Part shown: in pieces, positions 5,779 to 12,151 of the stretch
Layout: each line of letters opens with the position of its first letter
Position numbering within the stretch: the first letter of the stretch is position 1
Notes under the pieces: model-generated
What the model was told of the DNA's origin: nothing
The model's database searches: none
The model's input: the letters and a program-made list of their open reading frames with translations, nothing else
NCBI GenBank assembly: GCA_947378615.1
Contig: CANCKV010000036.1
Span: 1-12,235, forward strand
Direction: 5' to 3'
Source of the DNA: Chitinophagaceae bacterium
GTDB taxonomy: Bacteria > Bacteroidota > Bacteroidia > Chitinophagales > Chitinophagaceae
DNA length: 12,235 bases
Translations under genes and position numbers: made by a program

Positions 5779-6279
5779 ATGATTATTCAAAAAATAGTGG
5801 GATTGACTTTAGGAATGATGCTTACTGTTTCGTTGGTATTTGCCGATGTGCCTGGAGGATGTGGGAGTGGGAATAGAGAGAGGACCTATAAAATAACATT
5901 TTCAAATATTTCATCGTTGGGTAACCATGTCCTGCATCTTAAATATGATTATGATTCTATAGAAGAACTTATTACAAAGGATTCCACTTATTATTTTACT
6001 CAAGGTAGGGGAGTCCCACTACCAATGCCAAAATCATTTTTTGCGTTATTAGATAATAAAAGCACTGATACTGTTGAAATTGATTATACTGAAAAAGATA
6101 TTGAAATCAATTTTAGTTCAATCAGTAATAATAAACTTCAATTTGCAAAACAATCAAAAGATGGAGCGGATAAATCACTGATAGGGATGAGTTTTTTTGC
6201 TTTGGTTGGCTTAGTATTTATTTTTATATACTTTAAAAAGCAAACCCCATCAAGCAATAATAAAAATCCATCCGCATAA
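5779..6279 (+). CDS. Exported protein with C-terminal membrane anchor, unknown function (paralogue 2)
   Basis: A 166-aa protein built like its upstream neighbour. It has a signal peptide 1-22 ending VFA before DV and a beta-rich ectodomain (TFSNISSLGNHVLHLKYD, KDSTYYFTQGRGVPLPMP, FFALLDNKSTDTVEI, SNNKLQF). A hydrophobic helix at about 134-152 is followed by KK and a short polar tail. The shared segments SSLG..VLHL, TY.FT, FFALL..KSTDT.EI and NNKLQF show descent by tandem duplication. The ectodomain contains one Cys (C28 in GGCGSG), absent from paralogue 1. Its TAA overlaps the next ATG as TAATG, implying translational coupling. Function unknown; anchored outside the inner membrane by prediction. 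Confidence 0.75.
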   Translation: MIIQKIVGLTLGMMLTVSLVFADVPGGCGSGNRERTYKITFSNISSLGNHVLHLKYDYDSIEELITKDSTYYFTQGRGVPLPMPKSFFALLDNKSTDTVEIDYTEKDIEINFSSISNNKLQFAKQSKDGADKSLIGMSFFALVGLVFIFIYFKKQTPSSNNKNPSA

Positions 6280-6599
6280 TGGCTATATTTAAATATTTCC
6301 TATTAACATTATTACTCGAACTTCCTATTGTATTATTTGCCTATCGTAGTCAACTTAGTAAAGTATTAATTATAGACATCTTGCTGAATTTATTCACTTG
6401 GCCAATAATTACATTTCTTTACATCAACACTCATATTCCTTTACTTGTGATGGAATTGTGTGTGTTTATCATTGAAGGCATTGGATTGAAGATATTCCTT
6501 ACTGGTAATTGGACTAAGGCAATGCTCGTTTCTTTTTTAGCAAACGGATTTAGTTGGTCAGTAGGATTGCTTATTACTAAGATTTTACTTATTAATTAA
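6279..6599 (+). CDS. Small polytopic membrane protein, 106 aa, unknown function
   Basis: Almost wholly hydrophobic, with about four predicted membrane segments: 6-21, 28-48, 53-72 and 80-103. Polar residues placed inside the membrane stand out: E14 and P16 (LLLELPIVLF), N37 and P42 (LLNLFTWP), E59 and E66 (VMELCVFIIEG), N89 (FLANGFSWSVG). Buried acids and asparagines like these usually serve ion or substrate binding or helix packing. Small proteins with an ELP(I/V)V start and an N-F-x-T-x-P turn occur, as far as I recall, beside signal-peptide/anchor proteins in other phyla too, without a named function. The start overlaps the previous stop, and the MFS gene follows after 4 bp, so the three are almost certainly one operon. 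Confidence 0.7.
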   Translation: MAIFKYFLLTLLLELPIVLFAYRSQLSKVLIIDILLNLFTWPIITFLYINTHIPLLVMELCVFIIEGIGLKIFLTGNWTKAMLVSFLANGFSWSVGLLITKILLIN

Positions 6600-6603
6600 A
6601 GAG

Positions 6604-7656
6604 ATGAAGAAAGAAAATGCTGCCCCTTTTTATTGGGGAATACTACATGGAGTAAACGATTGGGTGGCAGGCTACCTATTGGCTCGTTTTACCATTCATG
6701 CTTCATCGCATGAAAGTTTTCTCGCATTAAGTATTTATGCTGTACTTGCTTTTGGAGGTCAACTTCCTGTAGGTATTTGGCTAGATAAAAACCGTGATAT
6801 TAAATCTTTTGGCATTGTTTCCGTTTTACTTCTTTTAATAGCCTGTCTTTTGTCTTTAGTAAATCCAATGATTGCCATCATAATAGCTGGTTTTGCATCG
6901 GCAGGAGTTCATGTTGTGGGAGGTTGTGTATGCTTGATGGTGAGTAAGGATAAGATAACCCCTCTAGGGATTTTTACTGCACCCGGAATTGCCGGTTTGA
7001 CTATTGGTGGATTTCTTGGTGCAATCAATATTAATTGGATAATGCTTCCATTCACTATTGCATTATTGTGTTTGATATTCATCGTAAGGAATGGATTTCC
7101 TGTTTATCTATTAAGTAAACGTAAGGATGATACGATTATCGACAAACACGATATGCTTATGATACTGCTACTTTTATTCATGTGCTTTCGGTCGTTGTTG
7201 TTCGATTTGCTTAACAATTTCTCGCAAAATGTGGAATACGGCATTCTAGTAGTAGGTATGAGTGCATTTGTTGGAAAAATTATCGGTGGCGTCTTAGCAG
7301 ATAGGATAGGATGGAAGCGGTGGGTATATATTTCACTTTCCATCGCTATTATTTCACTAGAATTTGGGCATGATAATATATTTGAAATGGCAGTAGGAAT
7401 CGCTTGTTTACAAAGTTCGGTGCCCATTACTTTACAATTACTGTACTCATGTTTACCAAGCTTCCCTGCTTCAGCATCAGCACTAAGCTTGGGAACAGTG
7501 GTTGCGTTAGCAGGCATCCCATTTTATCAATCTGATTATTTACAAAACACTTTTGTTTCATCAAAATCAGCCTATCTAATAATGGTTACCATTGTATTCG
7601 TGGTTATTTATTTTATTTTTATTGGTTTTAATAAGAAGTTAGATAAGTTAGTATAG
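6604..7656 (+). CDS. MFS-type permease, short form
   Basis: A 350-aa integral membrane protein with about 10-11 predicted helices, shorter than the usual 400-residue 12-helix MFS protein. The second-half motif A is clear (GGVLADRIGWKRW, about 228-240) and the first-half copy is degraded (GQLPVGIWLDKNRD, 52-65). The N-terminus, FYWGILHGVNDWVAGYL, and the AGVHVVGG.CLMVS segment (100-114) recall the fosmidomycin-resistance (Fsr) branch, whose members start H(G/F)xND; that placement is tentative. The substrate cannot be read from sequence. It is the last gene of the four-gene cluster, 4 bp after the 106-aa membrane protein, so the exported anchored proteins may be partners in handling its substrate. 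It is convergent with the exonuclease gene. Confidence 0.75.
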   Translation: MKKENAAPFYWGILHGVNDWVAGYLLARFTIHASSHESFLALSIYAVLAFGGQLPVGIWLDKNRDIKSFGIVSVLLLLIACLLSLVNPMIAIIIAGFASAGVHVVGGCVCLMVSKDKITPLGIFTAPGIAGLTIGGFLGAININWIMLPFTIALLCLIFIVRNGFPVYLLSKRKDDTIIDKHDMLMILLLLFMCFRSLLFDLLNNFSQNVEYGILVVGMSAFVGKIIGGVLADRIGWKRWVYISLSIAIISLEFGHDNIFEMAVGIACLQSSVPITLQLLYSCLPSFPASASALSLGTVVALAGIPFYQSDYLQNTFVSSKSAYLIMVTIVFVVIYFIFIGFNKKLDKLV

Positions 7657-7675
7657 GAATCCATTTTTCTTTTAT

Positions 7676-7833
7676 CAACACTAAGAAACAAGGACGCTTA
7701 GGAAGTTGTAAGTAATAAGTTATGCGTTCTAAGTAAAAAGCATACATAATTGAGATGCAAGTTGCTCAATTTATTTAAACTACATTCCTTAGATGAATTG
7801 TGTTTTTCAATGTGTCTTTGTGCCTTTTATGGG
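7676..7833. repeat. Repeat-rich convergent gap: ACTAAG/ACAAAG arms and a GAGCAA motif copy
   Basis: The left end (AACACTAAGAAACAAGGACG) and the reverse complement of the right end (AAAAGGCACAAAGACACATTG) are arms of the same repeat class as 3549-3645 and could form a bidirectional terminator hairpin for the two convergent genes. Inside, at 7762-7790 on the minus strand, lies AAGGAATG, five variable bases, then TAAATAAATTGAGCAA, which recurs twice near 9235-9468. Confidence 0.5.
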
Positions 7834-8403
7834 TTAAATCTTACCAATTCTCTTTAACTCCCAGAAACATTTCGCTGTTGCGTTGATATCAACAGCCGCA
7901 TTGTGAGCTTCATCAAAGCCTTTTTTGAATAGTTTATAATGTAGTTCTGATAACTTAGGCCACTTGTATCCATAAGGACCTGAAATTTTACAAAAATCAG
8001 TAGTGCTATGCATGGTACAAATCTTCTTCTTGGCAGGAATAGTGTTTGGAAACTTGTTTCTTAAAAACTCCGCACCTACTATCTTTTCATCAAAACTCAT
8101 ATTGTGTGCTACAAGGCATTCTGATTTGTTGATTAAATCATGGAATGCCTGTAAAACAGATAGCAGATTTTCTCCTTCTTGAATTGCTCTTTCAGTAGAA
8201 ATGCCGTGTATTCTTGACGCTTCAACAGGAATTGTAAATCCCTCTGGCTTGATAATATGGTCGGCTCCCGAAATTTGATTGCCTTCATTATCATACAATA
8301 AATAGGCTAATTGCACTAATCTTGGCCAATTATTTAATTCGGTTACAGGTGCCTTCCAATTTTTGGGGAGTCCTGTTGTTTCTGTGTCAAAAAATAGATA
8401 CAT
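7834..8403 (-). CDS. DEDDh-family 3'-5' exonuclease (DnaQ/RNase T type)
   Basis: A 189-aa protein covering a single exonuclease domain. All five catalytic positions are visible: D6 and E8 (FFDTETTGLP), D105 (VAHNMSFDEKIV), H167 and D172 (EAHNAAVDINATAKCFWEL), making it the DEDDh subtype that uses two metal ions to remove nucleotides from 3' ends. The RIHGIST segment (64-70) is also typical. No polymerase, BRCT or GIY-YIG domain is attached, so it could be a DNA polymerase III proofreading-like subunit or a general DNA/RNA trimming exonuclease. The family is sure, the substrate is not. It is transcribed away from the YciO-type gene; the divergent intergenic region presumably holds both promoters. 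Confidence 0.9.
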   Translation of the reverse strand: MYLFFDTETTGLPKNWKAPVTELNNWPRLVQLAYLLYDNEGNQISGADHIIKPEGFTIPVEASRIHGISTERAIQEGENLLSVLQAFHDLINKSECLVAHNMSFDEKIVGAEFLRNKFPNTIPAKKKICTMHSTTDFCKISGPYGYKWPKLSELHYKLFKKGFDEAHNAAVDINATAKCFWELKRIGKI

Positions 8404-8485
8404 GTTATCGATGTTAAAGATGGAACAATACTTTTAAAGCAAATTAAAGGATTTTATTTTAAGAACTTATTGTGTTTAACAATTA

Positions 8486-8493
8486 TAATTTTG
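8486..8493 (+). promoter_or_regulatory. Candidate -7 element (TAATTTTG) for the YciO-type gene
   Basis: An exact TAnnTTTG match in the divergent region, about 113 bp before the ATG. The -33 box is unclear: a TTG at 8470 is too close. Nearer the gene, TAAATTTA (about 8585) is an imperfect alternative. Confidence 0.25.
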
Positions 8494-8605
8494 CATAGGG
8501 ATAATGTTTTGTATTTATAAAAGATTCATTCGTATTTTTTCCTTTTAATGGTTGATAATTGTATTCAGCATGTTATTGTTTACATAAATTTAGTAGCTTG
8601 CACCG

Positions 8606-9220
8606 ATGGCATTATTTTTAAATATACACCCCGTCAATCCCAATCAAAGGCATATTGATACAGTAGTGGATTGTTTATTGTCAGGAGGCATCATCGTATA
8701 TCCTACTGATACGATTTATGGTTTAGGCTGCGACATATTTCAACATAAAGCAATAGAAAGAATAGCGAGAATTAAAAATGTAGATCCTGCGAAGGCACAA
8801 TTAAGTTTTGTTTGTAATGACTTAAGCGACCTGAGCAAATACACAAAAAGCATCGACACCCCCTTATATCGTTTACTCAAAAATTATCTTCCTGGTCCTT
8901 ACACTTTTATCCTACCGGCAAGTAAGGAAGTACCTAAGATATTACAGACTAAGAAAAATACAATTGGATTACGTGTGCCAGACAACCTGATTGTTCGGAC
9001 TATTACACAGCAATTACATCATCCTTTACTATCTGCGTCATTACCTGGCGAAATGGTAGAAGAATACACTGACCCTGAATTGATTTATGAAAATTTCAAG
9101 AATCTTGTGGATATTGTTATTGATGGAGGGATTGGAGGTATGATTCCTTCTACAGTAATTGATTGCACAAAAGAAGAATATGAAGTAGTAAGAATGGGTG
9201 CAGGTGTTTGGGAGTTTTAA
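8606..9220 (+). CDS. YciO/Sua5/YrdC-family protein, putative threonylcarbamoyl-AMP synthase
   Basis: A 204-aa single-domain protein. Family marks are IIVYPTDTIYGLGCD (29-43), RIARIKNVDPAKAQLSF (52-68), LPGPYTFILPA (95-105), TIGLRVPDN (119-127), LLSASL (141-146) and PSTVIDC (181-187), ending VVRMGAG. Sua5/TsaC proteins make threonylcarbamoyl-AMP from Thr, bicarbonate and ATP for the t6A37 modification of ANN-decoding tRNAs. The start, FLNIHPVNPNQRHID, and the SASL motif (instead of the STSAN seen in TsaC) match the YciO branch, whose activity in t6A synthesis is weak or debated in E. coli. There is no C-terminal Sua5 domain. It could still be the organism's t6A enzyme if no other copy exists. 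It appears monocistronic. Confidence 0.88.
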   Translation: MALFLNIHPVNPNQRHIDTVVDCLLSGGIIVYPTDTIYGLGCDIFQHKAIERIARIKNVDPAKAQLSFVCNDLSDLSKYTKSIDTPLYRLLKNYLPGPYTFILPASKEVPKILQTKKNTIGLRVPDNLIVRTITQQLHHPLLSASLPGEMVEEYTDPELIYENFKNLVDIVIDGGIGGMIPSTVIDCTKEEYEVVRMGAGVWEF

Positions 9221-9232
9221 GTATTAGGTAAT

Positions 9233-9468
9233 AAGGAATGCTGAATAAATAAATTGAGCAATTATAAAATCGTTTCACTAAGTAGCCCCCAATTCTACGT
9301 AGTAGAATTTCTATGTGAACTTCTCTTTAATAAAACATAGAAAAAAATCTATGTGCTTTCTATGTGAACCTATCTGCCTATGTGTTGAGCTTTTTTTTCA
9401 TAAAATTCGTGTTATTTTCTATAGTATTAAATCTGAAAATTGCTCAATTTATTTATTTTACCTTCCTA
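9233..9468. repeat. MITE-like element with 20-bp perfect terminal inverted repeats
   Basis: AATAAATAAATTGAGCAATT at 9244-9263 recurs exactly as its reverse complement at 9438-9457. The similarity extends outwards into AAGGAATG-like flanks. The interior has a small palindrome (AATTCTACGTAGTAGAATT, about 9291) and four CTATGTG words, two followed by AAC. No transposase is encoded, so it would have to move in trans or be a folded-RNA/terminator unit. The same terminal motif sits alone at 7762-7790. Confidence 0.55.
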
Positions 9469-9684
9469 AGTTATAAGTTTTAAGTTGTAGGCTTAGTTCT
9501 TTTGAAAAATGAAATACCCTATTTAAGCTAATGCTTTAAAATGCAAATCAAGGGTAGAAAAAAGTGCTGATTAACGTCGTATTTCTATTTCTTAATAAAT
9601 CTTGCCCAACCCTCTTGAGAATAAATTCAGCAATAACAGCTAAATGGGCTCACAAAGCAAATGTTTTTCCTTTCAACTTTTAAA

Positions 9685-9938
9685 AAACGACCAACCAAAG
9701 GCGAACAAACTCATTCAAAGGATGAAAAAACCCATTCAAAGGGTCAAAAAACGACCATTCAAGGATGGAAAAACGCATACAAAGAGTCAGTAAATGCAGG
9801 TCAAGGATAAAAAAATGGTGGCTACTACTCAAAAAACACATGCAAGCACTTAACAAATGACTTCTAAGTGTCAATAAATTGATAGGAGGAGTAAAAAAAT
9901 GCACTCAAAGGATGAATAAATCGATGCGTATTTTGGTA
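9685..9938 (+). repeat. 12-unit array of degenerate 21-bp repeats with phased A-tracts
   Basis: Every unit starts AAA followed by C or T. Unit starts are 9685, 9707, 9728, 9749, 9771, 9792, 9813, 9834, 9855, 9876, 9897 and 9918: ten units of 21 bp and two of 22. The best-conserved units (2, 3, 4, 11) approach AAAYNCATTCAAAGGRTGAAA. Middle units (7-10) keep only the AAA edges and the spacing while the core varies freely. AAA/AAAAA tracts repeated at two helical turns (about 10.5 bp each) should curve the DNA. The minus-strand frame across it is an artefact of the repeat. Confidence 0.85.
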
Positions 9939-10176
9939 ATGAATCGTGACTTTACAACATTTACAACTTAATTTAATTTTCCAATTTAATGATTATCGTT
10001 AAAATTTAAAGAATGAATTAATATAAAGTAAGGGGTATTTAAAATCAACGTATTTCAAAAAGTATAATTCAATGAATATTTTGTCAACTTGTACAGATTA
10101 CTTTTATATCAACCCTTGATTCACATTTATAAGCACAACTTTCTTTCCACAAAGCTGCCAAACTAAATACTAAACT

Positions 10177-10184
10177 TATATTTG
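10177..10184 (+). promoter_or_regulatory. Candidate -7 element (TATATTTG) of bioB
   Basis: An exact match to TAnnTTTG, 18 bp before the bioB ATG, implying a leader of about 12 nt or less. No clear TTTG -33 box is seen about 20 bp upstream, and no biotin-repressor palindrome is apparent. Confidence 0.45.
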
Positions 10185-10202
10185 CGGTTTTAAATAAGCA
10201 CT

Positions 10203-11201
10203 ATGGCAAATTTGGACATAAGGAATAACTGGTCAATCTCAGAAATAAAGGGTATTTATAATACACCTCTTTTGGAATTAATTTTTAATGCAGCAACACT
10301 GCATCGAAAATATAATGATACTGCTGAAGTACAGGTTTGTACTTTATTAAGTATTAAAACAGGTGGTTGTGGAGAAGATTGCGCTTATTGCCCGCAGGCA
10401 GCACGTTATGATACGGGAGTAGAAGTACAGGCATTGATGAAGCAAAAAGAGGTGTTGGAATATGCCCAAAAAGCAAAAGATGCAGGAAGTACCCGATTTT
10501 GTATGGGCGCTGCTTGGAGAGAAGTTAGGGATAATAAAGACTTCGATAATGTGTTGGAAATGGTGAAGGGGGTGAATAAAATGGGAATGGAAGTATGCTG
10601 TACCCTAGGTATGTTGACTGAAACACAAGCACAGAAATTGGCAGAAGCGGGTTTATATGCTTATAATCATAACCTTGATACGAGCAAAGAACATTATACT
10701 GAAATCATTTCTACTAGAACCTACGAAGATCGTTTAGAGACATTGGATAATGTAAGAAAGGCAGGTGTATCGGTTTGTTGTGGTGGAATCATTGGATTGG
10801 GAGAAACGCATGACGACCGTATTAAAATGCTACATACATTAGCAACAATGGAAGAACATCCTGAAAGTGTGCCGATTAATTCATTAGTTCCGATTGCAGG
10901 AACACCTTTAGCTAGCAATGAGAAAGTTGATATTTGGGATATGGTCAGAATGATTGCTACTGCAAGAATCTTGATGCCTAAAACAATGGTTCGATTGAGT
11001 GCAGGACGTACCGATATGAGTATTGCAGAACAAGCATTGTGTTTTATGGCAGGTGCGAATTCAATCTTTGCTGGAGACAAACTATTAACAACACCTAATC
11101 CTAGTTTCGACGATGACAATTTGATGTTCAAATTACTTGGTCTTGAACCAAGAAAGGCATTTAAGGAAGAAAAGGCATACCTACACGAAATGGTTCACTA
11201 G
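10203..11201 (+). CDS. bioB: Biotin synthase BioB
   Basis: A 332-aa radical-SAM enzyme that inserts sulfur into dethiobiotin in the last step of biotin synthesis. The SAM-binding [4Fe-4S] cluster ligands are C56, C60 and C63 ([12 protein letters not shown]). The sacrificial [2Fe-2S] cluster ligands are also all present: C100 (RFCMGAAW), C132 (MEVCCTLG), C192 ([11 protein letters not shown]) and R264 (VRLSAGR), corresponding to C97, C128, C188 and R260 of E. coli BioB. YNHNLDTS (154-161) and GDKLLTT (291-297) are further family marks. The length is normal. The start at 10203 gives the expected N-terminus, and no other bio gene lies within the window, so it is a lone bioB here. Its TAG lies in the first bases of the repeat forming the downstream terminator. 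Confidence 0.97.
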   Translation: MANLDIRNNWSISEIKGIYNTPLLELIFNAATLHRKYNDTAEVQVCTLLSIKTGGCGEDCAYCPQAARYDTGVEVQALMKQKEVLEYAQKAKDAGSTRFCMGAAWREVRDNKDFDNVLEMVKGVNKMGMEVCCTLGMLTETQAQKLAEAGLYAYNHNLDTSKEHYTEIISTRTYEDRLETLDNVRKAGVSVCCGGIIGLGETHDDRIKMLHTLATMEEHPESVPINSLVPIAGTPLASNEKVDIWDMVRMIATARILMPKTMVRLSAGRTDMSIAEQALCFMAGANSIFAGDKLLTTPNPSFDDDNLMFKLLGLEPRKAFKEEKAYLHEMVH

Positions 11202-11270
11202 TTGTTAGAGGTTAGTTGTTAGTAAAAATCACTTAGTCACTAACAACTAACCACTAATCACTAACAACTA
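11199..11270. terminator. Bidirectional hairpin between bioB and the HAD gene
   Basis: The inner stem GGTTAGTTGTTAGT (11210-11223) pairs perfectly with ACTAACAACTAACC (11239-11252) around a 15-nt loop. Outer arms TAGTTGTTAG (11199-11208) and CTAACAACTA (11261-11270) also pair. The TAG stops of both convergent genes lie inside the outer arms. The GTTAGTTGTTAG unit is a repeat type common between Bacteroidota genes. It likely ends both transcripts. Confidence 0.7.
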
Positions 11271-11926
11271 AAGAGGGTATTTAATCGTTCGTCGGTATAG
11301 TCTTTTACAAAGAAAAGGATGTTGTCGTACCCTTCAAATTCTTCTTTTCCGTGCATAGTAGTGATTACCACACATTTCATCCCTGCGTTAGCAGCAGCCT
11401 CTACTCCTTTAGGGGCATCTTCAAAAACAATCGAATCAGTAGGTAGTATTCCTAATTCTTTTGCTACTTTTAAGAAGGTTTCAGGATTAGGTTTACTTGT
11501 CACCACATCATCAGCACTTACTATAGATGTGAAATATTTTCTTAGGTGAAGACCATCAAGGATGAAATCTATATTGAACATGATGGCAGCCGAACCGATT
11601 CCCATCGCAATATTATTTGCCAAAGCCTTTTCCACAAAAGATTCGAATCCCTCAATACATTTCATTACAGGTTTGAAAGCTGCTTGATATTGCTTTTCTT
11701 TTTCAATAGAAAGTTCCTTCATCTCTTCTTTTGTAAACTTTCCTTCTCCAAAGATTCTTATTAGTAATTCTTCGTTTTTACCATACATCTGTGCCTTTAC
11801 TTCTTCCCATGTAAGTCCTCCATTTAGTTTGTTATTGACAATATTTTCCCAAGCTATTGCATGAAATCCCATGTCGTCGATTATCGTTCCGTTCAAATCA
11901 AAAATAAAACCCTTCGGTGAAGTCAT
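11261..11926 (-). CDS. HAD-superfamily hydrolase, beta-phosphoglucomutase-like, with DxN in motif I
   Basis: A 221-aa HAD protein with an alpha-helical cap (about 18-85). Motif I is FIFDLNGTIID: nucleophile D10 is present, but the usual second Asp (D+2) is N12. Motif II is S112 (GIGSAA), motif III K145 (TSKPNPETF) and motif IV E169-D170 (VFEDAPKGVEAA). In HAD phosphatases D+2 acts as general acid/base, so Asn here should slow phosphoester hydrolysis or point to a different reaction; the DLNGT form with DDM after it recurs, as far as I recall, in Bacteroidota homologues. The substrate is probably a small sugar phosphate or similar, unproven. The C-terminal SC and the stop come from the repeat shared with bioB's 3' end. 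Confidence 0.88.
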   Translation of the reverse strand: MTSPKGFIFDLNGTIIDDMGFHAIAWENIVNNKLNGGLTWEEVKAQMYGKNEELLIRIFGEGKFTKEEMKELSIEKEKQYQAAFKPVMKCIEGFESFVEKALANNIAMGIGSAAIMFNIDFILDGLHLRKYFTSIVSADDVVTSKPNPETFLKVAKELGILPTDSIVFEDAPKGVEAAANAGMKCVVITTMHGKEEFEGYDNILFFVKDYTDERLNTLFSC

Positions 11927-12063
11927 AATTCATTTATTGTAGTTCGCGGCTAAAGTAGTAATTGAAGACGAGTATTTGTGTCTAAATACAAAAAAGGAAT
12001 CCAACATTTAAAGTTTGAGATTTAATGAATTGGAAGTAACCGCATATTTAATACCTATTCTCT

Positions 12064-12071
12064 TACATTTG
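12064..12071 (+). promoter_or_regulatory. Candidate -7 element (TACATTTG) of purL
   Basis: An exact TAnnTTTG match 80 bp before the purL ATG. It would give a leader of about 75 nt that contains the hairpin at 12088-12132. A matching -33 box is not obvious. Confidence 0.4.
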
Positions 12072-12087
12072 CAGCCTAATCTTTCAG

Positions 12088-12132
12088 ATGCTATTATGAA
12101 GTCGTTTTGAGACGTTCTGACATAGTATTTTT
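12088..12132 (+). promoter_or_regulatory. Possible attenuator-like hairpin in the purL leader
   Basis: ATGCTAT (12088-12094) can pair with ATAGTAT (12122-12128) with one G-U. CGT and ACG can form an inner stem. Five T residues (12128-12132) end the structure, and the ATG follows 20 bp later. The stem is short and AT-rich, so this is a tentative call. Confidence 0.25.
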
Positions 12133-12151
12133 AATAATTTATCTATAAGTA

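Larger units (their letters stand above)
9221..10202. other. 982-bp gap before bioB, built of repeats
   Basis: No protein-coding gene is supported here. In order it contains the MITE-like element (9233-9468), a run of AAGTTATAAGTTTTAAGTTG repeat-like sequence (about 9468-9490), about 190 bp of featureless AT-rich DNA, the 21-bp array (9685-9938), and 260 bp of AT-rich DNA with the bioB promoter candidate. I see no tRNA, rRNA or known riboswitch. Confidence 0.5.

Noticed and set aside
7104..7517. A 137-codon open frame antisense to the MFS gene
   Set aside because: It lies entirely inside a convincing membrane-protein gene and has no recognisable features.
9680..9904. A 74-codon minus-strand open frame with a 7-residue rhythm (FFDPLNG, FFHPLNE)
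   Set aside because: The rhythm is just the 21-bp repeat read in threes. The 22-bp units shift the frame, and the conserved feature is the AAA phase, not codons.
9685..9938. CRISPR array
   Set aside because: Units are only 21 bp with no alternation of identical repeats and unique spacers, and no cas genes are present.
10081..10200. A biotin-repressor operator upstream of bioB
   Set aside because: No convincing long palindrome of the BirA or BioR type is present; only a short symmetric TTGTACA-like word occurs.
10721..11131. A 136-codon open frame antisense to bioB
   Set aside because: It is a shadow of the bioB codons; the plus-strand gene is certain and the antisense product shows no domain.
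11319..11764. Two short plus-strand frames inside the HAD gene
   Set aside because: Both are shadows of the HAD coding strand.
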